NCBI GenBank assembly: GCA_004282995.1 | Contig: SHLU01000154.1 | Span: 1-5,612, forward strand | Length of the DNA stretch: 5,612 nt | From: Sphingomonadaceae bacterium | Lineage (GTDB): Bacteria > Pseudomonadota > Alphaproteobacteria > Sphingomonadales > Sphingomonadaceae | Direction: 5' to 3' | In this document: positions 1-5,310 of the stretch, piece after piece | Position numbering within the stretch: the stretch's first letter is position 1 | How the letters are laid out: each line of letters starts with the position of its first letter | The notes under the pieces: generated by a model | The model's input: only the letters and a program-made list of their open reading frames with translations | What the model was told of the DNA's origin: nothing | Databases searched by the model: none | Position numbers and translations under genes: made by a program

Positions 1-989
1 ACCTCGCTCTGACCGATCGAATCGGCCGCGCGCTGCCCCCGCTTATCATTCTTGACGAGCCGCCCGGTTCAGATCCGGCAGCGATCCTGGCTGAAAAGCG
101 CGGAAATATTGCTGCAATCGTATCGGGTTCACTCGCCGCGCCGGTCCTGACCGGTCCACCCGAGCAACTCGCCCATCTTGAAGGCCGCGTCGCATTGCTC
201 GCCGCGACCGCACTGGAAGATGCGCCAACCCGCTTTCCTCAAATCGCCAAGCAGAGTGTTGTCACCAGCGGTGCTACCGAGCGCTCCGGCAGGATCATCA
301 CCGCACAAGCGGGACAGATGCTGCTGTTCCTTCTCACCATGCTGCTGGCCGGTATGGTCCTGTCCAATCTGGTCGAGGAAAAGGCCAACAAGATCATCGA
401 AGTCCTCGCCGCCGCCATTCCCATGGATGCGGTATTCTTCGGCAAACTGTTCGCCATGCTCGGCGTGTCCTTTGTCGGTATCGCGGTGTGGGGACTGGTC
501 GCGCTCGGCATTATCGAACTGGCTAATGTCGATCTTGACCGACTGCCCGAACCGGCGGTCGGTTGGCCGCTTTTCTTTGCACTGGGGGTGGCCTATTTCG
601 CGATGGGCTATCTGCTGCTCGGCTCGCTGTTCCTGGCGATCGGGGGATTGGCGACGACCGTACGCGAAGTGCAAACGCTGTCGATGCCGGTGACAATGCT
701 TCAACTGCTGGTGTTCTTTGCCGCGAGCCTGGCAGTGGCCGACCAGGGGTCGACCTATGAATGGGCGGCTGTCATCATTCCCTTCAGTTCGCCCTTTGCC
801 ATGCTTGCCCGCGCCGCAATGCAGGAAGGTCTCGCGCAGCATCTCGTCGCACTGGTGTGGCAGGGAGTGTCGGTCGCGCTGTTCGTCAAGGCCGGTGCCA
901 TGCTGTTCCGCAAGCGGGTGATGCAATCGGGCAGTGGCGGCCGCCGGGAAAAACGACGCCTGTTCCGACGCCGGCCCACAAGGGCTTGA
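1..989 (+). CDS. ABC-2 type transporter permease, NatB-like (5' truncated by window edge)
   Basis: This is the membrane subunit of an ATP-driven exporter of the NatB/ABC2_membrane_3 kind, in the inner membrane. The frame is open from the left edge (first whole codon at 3) to a TGA at 987-989, giving 328 visible residues; the start and first transmembrane helix lie outside. The first ~100 visible residues are hydrophilic and fit the large periplasmic domain between TM1 and TM2 in this family. A hydrophobic helix follows (about 309-365), then the hallmark cytoplasmic segment SNLVEEKANKIIEVL (363-407) and the GKLFAML stretch, which together are typical of NatB permeases. Further hydrophobic segments lie near 435-520, 558-650, 672-740 and 840-905. 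The C-terminus is a short, very basic tail rich in Arg. In this family the partner ATPase is usually the gene just upstream, here out of view. The substrate cannot be told from sequence; Na+ or drug export are the characterised cases. Family call is firm, function is not. Confidence 0.88.
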   Translation, partial: LALTDRIGRALPPLIILDEPPGSDPAAILAEKRGNIAAIVSGSLAAPVLTGPPEQLAHLEGRVALLAATALEDAPTRFPQIAKQSVVTSGATERSGRIITAQAGQMLLFLLTMLLAGMVLSNLVEEKANKIIEVLAAAIPMDAVFFGKLFAMLGVSFVGIAVWGLVALGIIELANVDLDRLPEPAVGWPLFFALGVAYFAMGYLLLGSLFLAIGGLATTVREVQTLSMPVTMLQLLVFFAASLAVADQGSTYEWAAVIIPFSSPFAMLARAAMQEGLAQHLVALVWQGVSVALFVKAGAMLFRKRVMQSGSGGRREKRRLFRRRPTRA

Positions 990-1057
990 TCCGCAAACCG
1001 TCAGGGCAAACTGCAAGGCCCGAGCGGGGGTGAATAAGTCGCGAAACGCAACCTACT

Positions 1058-1075
1058 ATTGACACACCTGTCAAT
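1058..1075. promoter_or_regulatory. Perfect inverted repeat, candidate repressor operator upstream of the P450
   Basis: The site reads ATTGACA-CACC-TGTCAAT: two 7-bp arms (1058-1064 and 1069-1075) that are exact reverse complements around a 4-bp spacer. It lies 67 bp upstream of the P450 start codon in the only sizeable non-coding gap before that gene. The left arm contains TTGACA (1059-1064), a consensus -35 hexamer, so a bound dimer could block RNA polymerase. A -10 at optimal spacing is weak (AGGATG, 1082-1087), while the better GATAAT (1091-1096) is 26 bp away. The transcription start is therefore uncertain. Size and symmetry resemble operators of TetR-type dimeric repressors. No regulator gene is present in the window, so the binding protein is unknown. 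Confidence 0.55.
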
Positions 1076-1127
1076 ACGCGCAGGATGGCAGATAATGACG
1101 GGCTGGCCGACCAGAGTCGCCCGCGAC

Positions 1128-1133
1128 AGGAGG
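1128..1133 (+). promoter_or_regulatory. Ribosome binding site of the P450 gene
   Basis: AGGAGG, a perfect Shine-Dalgarno core, sits 9 bases before the ATG at 1143. It decides the start. The reading frame is open further upstream to a TTG at 1059, but that codon lies inside the inverted repeat and has no comparable ribosome binding site. Confidence 0.85.
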
Positions 1134-1142
1134 ATTAAGCTG

Positions 1143-2492
1143 ATGGCGACGATCGCCCCCCCGCGCGAAATGGAGAAGACCGAGTGGACCCGGTCGCCGC
1201 AGGCGCATGAAGCACTCGACCAGCATTTTCGCGAGCATCCCGATGCCAAGCCGCAGCACCCCCACAAGTGGGATACCAGCCGTTCGGACATCTATGCCGA
1301 GAACCGCTGGGAGCCGATCTTCAAGGAAATGCGCGCCGCCGGGCCGTTGCACTACATCCCCGAAAGTCCGTTTGGCCCTTACTGGAGCGTGGTCGGTCAC
1401 AAGGCGATCCAGCATATCGAGGCGCTGCCCGAATTGTTCTCATCGAGTTGGGAGCATGGCGGGATTACCATTCTCGACCGGCTCGACGAGGATGACATGG
1501 AAGAAGGGCAGGAGCGGTTCGAACTGCCGATGTTCATCGCCATGGACCGGCCCAAGCACACTGGCCAGCGCCGCACTGTTGCCCCCGCCTTCGCCCCGAC
1601 CGAAATGAAGCGGCTCGAAGAGGACGTGCGCAAGCGGACCGGCGACCTGCTCGACAGCTTGCCGCGCGGCGAGACTTTCGACTGGGTGCACGAAGTCTCA
1701 ATCCCGCTTACCACGGGGATGCTGGCAATCCTGTTCGATTTTCCCTGGGAAGACCGCGATCTGCTGACCTTCTGGTCCGACTGGTCGGGCGATACCGAGT
1801 TGATCCTGGCGGGCAAGGGCCTGGAAGAGGCAAGGCGCGGCATCCAGCGCGAGATGGCGGCCTATTTCCAGCAATTGTGGGCCAAGCGCTCGCAGGAAGA
1901 GCCGGGGCCGGATCTGATCTCGATGATGATCCACTCGCCGGCGATGAACCAGATGAGCCCGCAGGAATTCATGGGCAATCTGGTGCTGCTGATCGTGGGC
2001 GGGAATGACACCACAAGAAACACGATGAGCGGGATCATCCACGCGCTCGACAAATTCCCTGACCAGCGCAAACTGTTCGAGGAGCAGCCCGACCTCATCC
2101 CCAACGCGGTGCAGGAATGTATCCGTTACCAGACCCCGCTCAAGCACATGCGGCGCACCTGCACCGAGGATACCGAGGCCTTCGGCCAGCAGATCAAGGC
2201 CGGTGACAAAGTGATACTATGGTACAATTCCGCCAATCGCGACGAAGAAGTGTTCGGCGAGGATGCCGACAAGCTCGATATCACCCGCGAAAACGCGCGC
2301 CGCCACCTGGCTTTCGGCTACGGCATCCACCGCTGCGTCGGCGCCCGACTGGCAGAACTGCAGTTGCGCATCCTGCTGGAGGAAATGCACAAGCGCCGGA
2401 TGCGCGTCCACGTAGCCGGAGACGTCGAGCGCGTGCGCGCCAATTTCGTCGAGGGCTTTCGCAAGCTCGAGGTCGAAGTCACCGAGTTCTGA
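1143..2492 (+). CDS. Cytochrome P450, CYP153-type (alkane / fatty acid terminal hydroxylase family)
   Basis: This is a soluble class I bacterial P450 of 449 residues, close to the usual CYP153 length of roughly 420-470. Characterised CYP153 enzymes hydroxylate n-alkanes, alcohols or fatty acids at the terminal carbon, using electrons from a ferredoxin and ferredoxin reductase. Visible motifs in order: FGPYWSVV (77-84); the B-C loop motif GGITI (106-110); LPMFIAMDRPKH (128-139) with the C-helix H139-xxx-R143; FDWVHEVSIPLTTGMLA (179-195); the I-helix oxygen-activation motif GGNDTTR (286-292); the K-helix E325-xx-R328; HMRR (335-338); and the heme loop FGYGIHRCVG (391-400) with C398 as the axial thiolate. 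GGITI, MFIAMD, LLIVGGNDTTRN and HMRRT are CYP153 signatures. An acidic stretch at 112-127 makes the B-C loop look longer than in CYP153A6 as I remember it. Unlike many CYP153 loci, no ferredoxin or reductase gene is adjacent. Start chosen at 1143 for its strong ribosome binding site. Family call is firm; the substrate is inferred. Confidence 0.93.
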   Translation: MATIAPPREMEKTEWTRSPQAHEALDQHFREHPDAKPQHPHKWDTSRSDIYAENRWEPIFKEMRAAGPLHYIPESPFGPYWSVVGHKAIQHIEALPELFSSSWEHGGITILDRLDEDDMEEGQERFELPMFIAMDRPKHTGQRRTVAPAFAPTEMKRLEEDVRKRTGDLLDSLPRGETFDWVHEVSIPLTTGMLAILFDFPWEDRDLLTFWSDWSGDTELILAGKGLEEARRGIQREMAAYFQQLWAKRSQEEPGPDLISMMIHSPAMNQMSPQEFMGNLVLLIVGGNDTTRNTMSGIIHALDKFPDQRKLFEEQPDLIPNAVQECIRYQTPLKHMRRTCTEDTEAFGQQIKAGDKVILWYNSANRDEEVFGEDADKLDITRENARRHLAFGYGIHRCVGARLAELQLRILLEEMHKRRMRVHVAGDVERVRANFVEGFRKLEVEVTEF

Positions 2493-2512
2493 GCAGCCGA
2501 TAATGTGAGATG

Positions 2513-2538
2513 GGTGCAACCATTGGCGTGGTTGCGTC
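2513..2538 (+). terminator. Hairpin downstream of the P450 gene, possible weak terminator
   Basis: GCAACCA (2516-2522) and TGGTTGC (2529-2535) form a perfect 7-bp stem with a 6-base loop. G-U pairs and one outer G-C pair can extend it to about 10 bp (2513-2538). It starts 20 bp after the P450 stop codon. There is no run of T after the stem, so it is not a canonical Rho-independent terminator. It could be a weak terminator, an mRNA-stabilising 3' stem, or part of the msrB promoter region. Confidence 0.35.
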
Positions 2539-2561
2539 GTATTCAGAGGCATCGGGTTATA
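2532..2561 (+). promoter_or_regulatory. Tentative sigma70-like promoter for msrB
   Basis: TTGCGT (2532-2537) and GTTATA (2556-2561) are separated by 18 bp and lie just before the msrB ribosome binding site GGAG (2580-2583), which is 6 bases from the ATG. The -10 area (GGTTATAAATT) is the only A+T-rich patch in this gap. The -35 overlaps the right arm of the hairpin listed at 2513-2538. Both hexamers deviate from consensus, so this is a weak call. Confidence 0.25.
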
Positions 2562-2589
2562 AATTGCCCTCTGCAAGCTGGAGCCTGTC

Positions 2590-3084
2590 ATGACTGTTGC
2601 CACCACCCGTCGAGCCATGCTGGGCTGGATCGGCACTGGCGTTTCGCTGGCCACGCTGGCGGCTTGCGGTGCGAATCCGGCCGAAGCGAAGAGCTTTCCG
2701 GTCAGCAAGTCCGAGGCGCAATGGCGCAAGCAGCTGAGTGCGCAGGAATTCCGCATATTGCGGCAGGATGCGACCGAACGCCCCTATTCCTCGCCCCTCG
2801 ACCGCGAAAAGCGCAAGGGTATCTTCGTCTGCGCGGGTTGCGGCAACCAGCTGTATTCCTCGCGCCACAAATACGACAGCGGCACCGGCTGGCCGAGCTT
2901 CTGGCAGCCCATCGATCGCGGCGCGGTCGGCATGTCGAGAGACTTCAAACTCGGCTATCCGCGCACCGAGGTGCATTGCGCCGATTGTGGCGGACATTTG
3001 GGACATATCTTCAATGACGGCCCGGCACCGACCGGCAAACGGCATTGCATCAACGGCGCGGCAATGGATTTCAGGCCGGCCTGA
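2590..3084 (+). CDS. msrB: Peptide-methionine (R)-S-oxide reductase MsrB, exported lipoprotein form
   Basis: MsrB reduces the R epimer of methionine sulfoxide in proteins back to methionine. The protein has 164 residues. The N-terminus carries a twin-arginine-like motif (T6-R7-R8-A-M-L11), a hydrophobic stretch and a lipobox L23-A-A-C26. This predicts export and lipid anchoring, with Gly at +2 (no inner-membrane retention Asp). The MsrB domain spans about 40-164. It has the zinc-binding pairs C81-xx-C84 and C130-xx-C133, the GTGWPSFW motif (98-105), HLGHIFNDGP (136-145), and the active-site motif RHCIN with catalytic C153. At the position where E. coli MsrB has its resolving Cys (SGCGWPSF) there is T99. 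The only non-zinc cysteine besides C153 is the lipobox C26, so the usual intramolecular disulfide cannot form. Envelope location implies repair of oxidised surface or periplasmic proteins; the reductant is unknown. Start supported by GGAG 6 bases upstream. Confidence 0.93.
   Translation: MTVATTRRAMLGWIGTGVSLATLAACGANPAEAKSFPVSKSEAQWRKQLSAQEFRILRQDATERPYSSPLDREKRKGIFVCAGCGNQLYSSRHKYDSGTGWPSFWQPIDRGAVGMSRDFKLGYPRTEVHCADCGGHLGHIFNDGPAPTGKRHCINGAAMDFRPA
3071..3084. repeat. 14-bp perfect palindrome over the msrB stop codon
   Basis: TCAGGCCGGCCTGA is its own reverse complement and ends with the msrB TGA. It lies where the msrB and minus-strand transcripts meet, with the opposing stop at 3092-3094. 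With no natural loop it would make a poor RNA hairpin (at most a short G+C stem after looping out the central bases), and no T-run follows. It may be chance in GC-rich code. Confidence 0.4.
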
Positions 3085-3091
3085 CCAAAAC

Positions 3092-4867
3092 CTAGTCGGT
3101 AATACGCCAGATGCGGAAACTCTCCGGCGTGCCCAGGTCTACCGGTTCGAGCCAGGCAGGCGGCGTTCCCTCGCGCAGCCGAGCAGCAAGGCTTCCTTCC
3201 ACGCCCCGGCGCACGTAGATTTCGGGTTCGACCAGGTCCATGCACATCACCATGTAGCTTGCGCCATGCTTGTTTATCAGCACTCGCGCGTCCTCTGGCC
3301 TCGAGGTGAACGCGGTGATGACATCGCGCATGGCAGCTTCGGCGCGATGGTGGCCCGTTGCCACCACTGCATGCGGCGATCTCTGCAGGATGGCCGGCCC
3401 TATATCGAGTGGCGCGAAGACCGTTGCAGGCTCCAGTTCACCAAGTGCCTCGGCACTGGTGAACAGCTCGCAGGAAGATTCTCTGAACCCGCCGCCGGGG
3501 CTGCCGCTGGCCTGAGCCATGAGCCGCTGCATACCGAGATATGGTGCCGATGGCACCAATACCAGCATCATGCCCAGTACGACCCCCATGCGCTGGAGGA
3601 GGACAGGAGAGCTGCGGAAAGTTTCGAGGCCGCGCTTGAGCAGATAGCCGAGCGGGAGAGCGGCAAGCATCGAGGCAAATGCCATCGAGCGCCAGACCAG
3701 CAGGCCGAGCACAAAGGTGCCGCCCAGGACGAGCAGGTATTCGCTCCACCAGCCGCGTTTCCATCCGGTGGACCGGCTGTACAAGTGGATAGCGACCGCG
3801 ATACCGGCGACGACCTGCAGCAACTGCGGATAGATCAATGCGGGCTGGAACCAGACCGGGCGACCTTCGAGCACGTTTTCATACCAGTAATCGCGCACCA
3901 TCGGGTCGAGAGCGCCGAACGGAGTGCGCAGGCATTGCGGCGACGCCATGCCGAATACGGTCAGCCCCGAAGCGCCTGCCAGGCCCAGGCCGAGGACGAC
4001 CGCAGGCCAGGGCATCGGAGGCGCCCAGGCAAGGATCGTTGCGCCAACTGCGACCGCGGAAAAAAAGCCGACATGCGGCAAAGTCAGCGCGTCGCAATAC
4101 AGCGCCATGTCGCTTGTGCCCCGGGTCGCGAGGAACAGAAGGGCGAGCGAGGTGGCAAGCGCCTGGAGATAGCCGACCAGCCAGAAGCGTTGCTTGCCGT
4201 CGCGTAGCCAGCGTAACGTCAGCACCCCGCCAAACAGAGCCGCTATCGGCAGTAGTTCGAGCGAGATTGCGATGCCGAGCCCCATCGCGAGCCCGGCCAG
4301 AGCTCCGCCCTTATAGGCCTGCCGGTGCAGGATGGCCCACATGGCTGCTGCCACCGCACAAATCTGCCATCCGTGATGGTCAATCCGCAAAGGCTGGAAC
4401 TGGAATACCAGCAAAGGAAGAAAGCCAAGCGTAATACAGGCCAGCCCTGCGGTTTCGACATCGAACAACCGCCACGTCATGCGGCCGAGAAACAGCATGG
4501 TCACCAGCAGGGCCAACAGCGGTACGAGAACGACAGCGACCTGCTCGGCCAGCGCGGCACCGATGAGCGGGGCCAGGCCCGCGACCACCAGCACCAAGGG
4601 CAGATCGACCAGGCGCGACCAGTGCATCGGCACCGATCCAAGCGGATCGACACGGTATTGTTTGAGGTCAAACCAGTCCTGCCCGTCCAGCAGGTCACGC
4701 ACTTGCACCAACCGCAGCACATCATCAGGGTCGGGAAAACGACCAGTGGCTATATTCTTCCACGCCGTCAGCAGAAGCAACGCGCTGATCGCCAGCCACA
4801 CCAGCACAATGCGGCGCAGCGGAAACTCACTTGCTCGCAGGCGCCGGTCTTCGGCCGGATAGGTCAT
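3092..4867 (-). CDS. Polytopic membrane glycosyltransferase, GT-C fold, STT3-like (putative)
   Basis: The product is 591 residues: a large hydrophobic part with about 11-13 predicted membrane helices (from about 19-36 to about 425-440), then a soluble C-terminal domain (about 441-591). GT-C enzymes transfer sugars or oligosaccharides from polyprenyl-linked donors on the periplasmic face. The first outer loop carries an acidic PDPDD motif (45-49), the position of the metal-binding Asp in GT-C enzymes. A second loop carries RIDHH (161-165), like the D-H-H motif of STT3/AglB proteins. A third loop has W328-Y-E-N-V-L-E333, which could be the counterpart of the SVSE/TIXE glutamate loop of oligosaccharyltransferases. 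I see no WWDYG motif, so N-glycosylation activity should not be assumed. The C-terminal domain is not one I recognise. The start lies 4 bp after the gtrA-like stop, with a poor G-rich ribosome binding site (about 4876-4880), suggesting translational coupling. The gene ends tail to tail with msrB. Fold call is moderate; acceptor and donor are unknown. Confidence 0.75.
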   Translation of the reverse strand: MTYPAEDRRLRASEFPLRRIVLVWLAISALLLLTAWKNIATGRFPDPDDVLRLVQVRDLLDGQDWFDLKQYRVDPLGSVPMHWSRLVDLPLVLVVAGLAPLIGAALAEQVAVVLVPLLALLVTMLFLGRMTWRLFDVETAGLACITLGFLPLLVFQFQPLRIDHHGWQICAVAAAMWAILHRQAYKGGALAGLAMGLGIAISLELLPIAALFGGVLTLRWLRDGKQRFWLVGYLQALATSLALLFLATRGTSDMALYCDALTLPHVGFFSAVAVGATILAWAPPMPWPAVVLGLGLAGASGLTVFGMASPQCLRTPFGALDPMVRDYWYENVLEGRPVWFQPALIYPQLLQVVAGIAVAIHLYSRSTGWKRGWWSEYLLVLGGTFVLGLLVWRSMAFASMLAALPLGYLLKRGLETFRSSPVLLQRMGVVLGMMLVLVPSAPYLGMQRLMAQASGSPGGGFRESSCELFTSAEALGELEPATVFAPLDIGPAILQRSPHAVVATGHHRAEAAMRDVITAFTSRPEDARVLINKHGASYMVMCMDLVEPEIYVRRGVEGSLAARLREGTPPAWLEPVDLGTPESFRIWRITD

Positions 4868-4871
4868 CGCA

Positions 4872-5279
4872 TCAGCCCCCGTGGCGGAACACGACCTTGC
4901 TGCGCAGCAGCCAGGTCAAGGCAAAGCTTGCGCCCACCGCCACCAGTTTGGCAATCCTTGGATCAATACCGGAAAGCTCTCCGATACCGACAATGGCTGT
5001 CGTCAGCGCCAGGCCGGCCAATGCCGATCCAACAAACAGTGCCTTCTGGCGGGTTCTTCCGGCCCCGCGCTCCGCGACCCTGCCCGTAAAGACAGTCCGG
5101 CTGGAGAGCAGCCAGTGGGCCAGAATGCCGAGCGAATAACCGATCGCCGAGGCAAGAACTGCCGGTACACCGCCCGCCAGTAAGGCTAGGAAACTGCCGA
5201 TATCGACTGCAAGGGCACCGACGCTGGCGAGCAAATAGCGCACCAGCACGATGTTCTTGAGGCGATGGAGCAAGGCCAT
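4872..5279 (-). CDS. GtrA-family small membrane protein (putative polyprenyl-phosphate-sugar flippase)
   Basis: This is a 135-residue protein of the GtrA family, which is usually 120-150 residues with four helices. Members are thought to translocate undecaprenyl-phosphate-linked glucose or similar sugars across the inner membrane for O-antigen, teichoic acid or arabinogalactan modification. Helices lie at about 14-34, 37-57, 79-99 and 107-126. The two half-repeats each end with the family's short aromatic/basic motif: HWLLSSRTVF (55-64) and TWLLRSKVVF (122-131). RYLLASVGALAVDIGSF (14-30) is a typical first helix. The ATG at 5279 was chosen because GGAGG (5291-5295) precedes it and translation begins right before the conserved region. 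A longer in-frame start at 5375 would overlap the upstream gene and add 32 residues unlike the family. The gene lies 31 bp after the oxidoreductase and 4 bp before the GT-C gene, consistent with one operon. Confidence 0.87.
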   Translation of the reverse strand: MALLHRLKNIVLVRYLLASVGALAVDIGSFLALLAGGVPAVLASAIGYSLGILAHWLLSSRTVFTGRVAERGAGRTRQKALFVGSALAGLALTTAIVGIGELSGIDPRIAKLVAVGASFALTWLLRSKVVFRHGG

Positions 5280-5290
5280 TATCGGTTGTG

Positions 5291-5295
5291 CCTCC
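5291..5295 (-). promoter_or_regulatory. Ribosome binding site of the GtrA-family gene
   Basis: GGAGG on the minus strand (extended AGGGAGG) lies 11 bases before the ATG at 5279-5277. It is in the short gap between the oxidoreductase stop and the GtrA-family gene, and it supports the short start over the in-frame ATG at 5375. Confidence 0.65.
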
Positions 5296-5310
5296 CTGCT
5301 TCGCGCGGCG

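Noticed and set aside
42..77. LIILDEPPGSDP in the first gene resembles an ABC ATPase Walker B/D-loop (LLLDEPTxGLDP), hinting at an ATPase-permease fusion.
   Set aside because: No ABC signature can be seen before it within the short visible stretch, and no H-loop follows. The next residues match the periplasmic domain of NatB-type permeases, so the likeness is probably chance.
129..1016. A 295-codon open frame on the minus strand opposite the ABC permease.
   Set aside because: Its product is His/Gln/Arg-rich without hydrophobic structure or any recognisable motif, as expected from the antisense of a GC-rich gene. The plus-strand protein has clear family motifs.
1017..1031. Short CCC/GGG complementarity after the permease stop as a terminator.
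   Set aside because: The stem is only 3-4 bp and no T-run follows, so it is not supportable.
1059..1142. A 28-residue N-terminal extension of the P450 from a TTG at 1059.
   Set aside because: The codon lies inside the operator-like palindrome and lacks a ribosome binding site, while the ATG at 1143 has a perfect AGGAGG at good spacing.
2738..4207. A 489-codon open frame on the plus strand overlapping msrB and the GT-C gene.
   Set aside because: It overlaps two well-supported genes in another frame or strand. Its composition is Arg/Ala/His-rich without domains, and it has no convincing ribosome binding site.
4325..5089. A 254-codon plus-strand open frame opposite the GT-C and GtrA-family genes.
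   Set aside because: Low-complexity Gln/Arg/His-rich translation without motifs. It is the antisense shadow of two membrane-protein genes.
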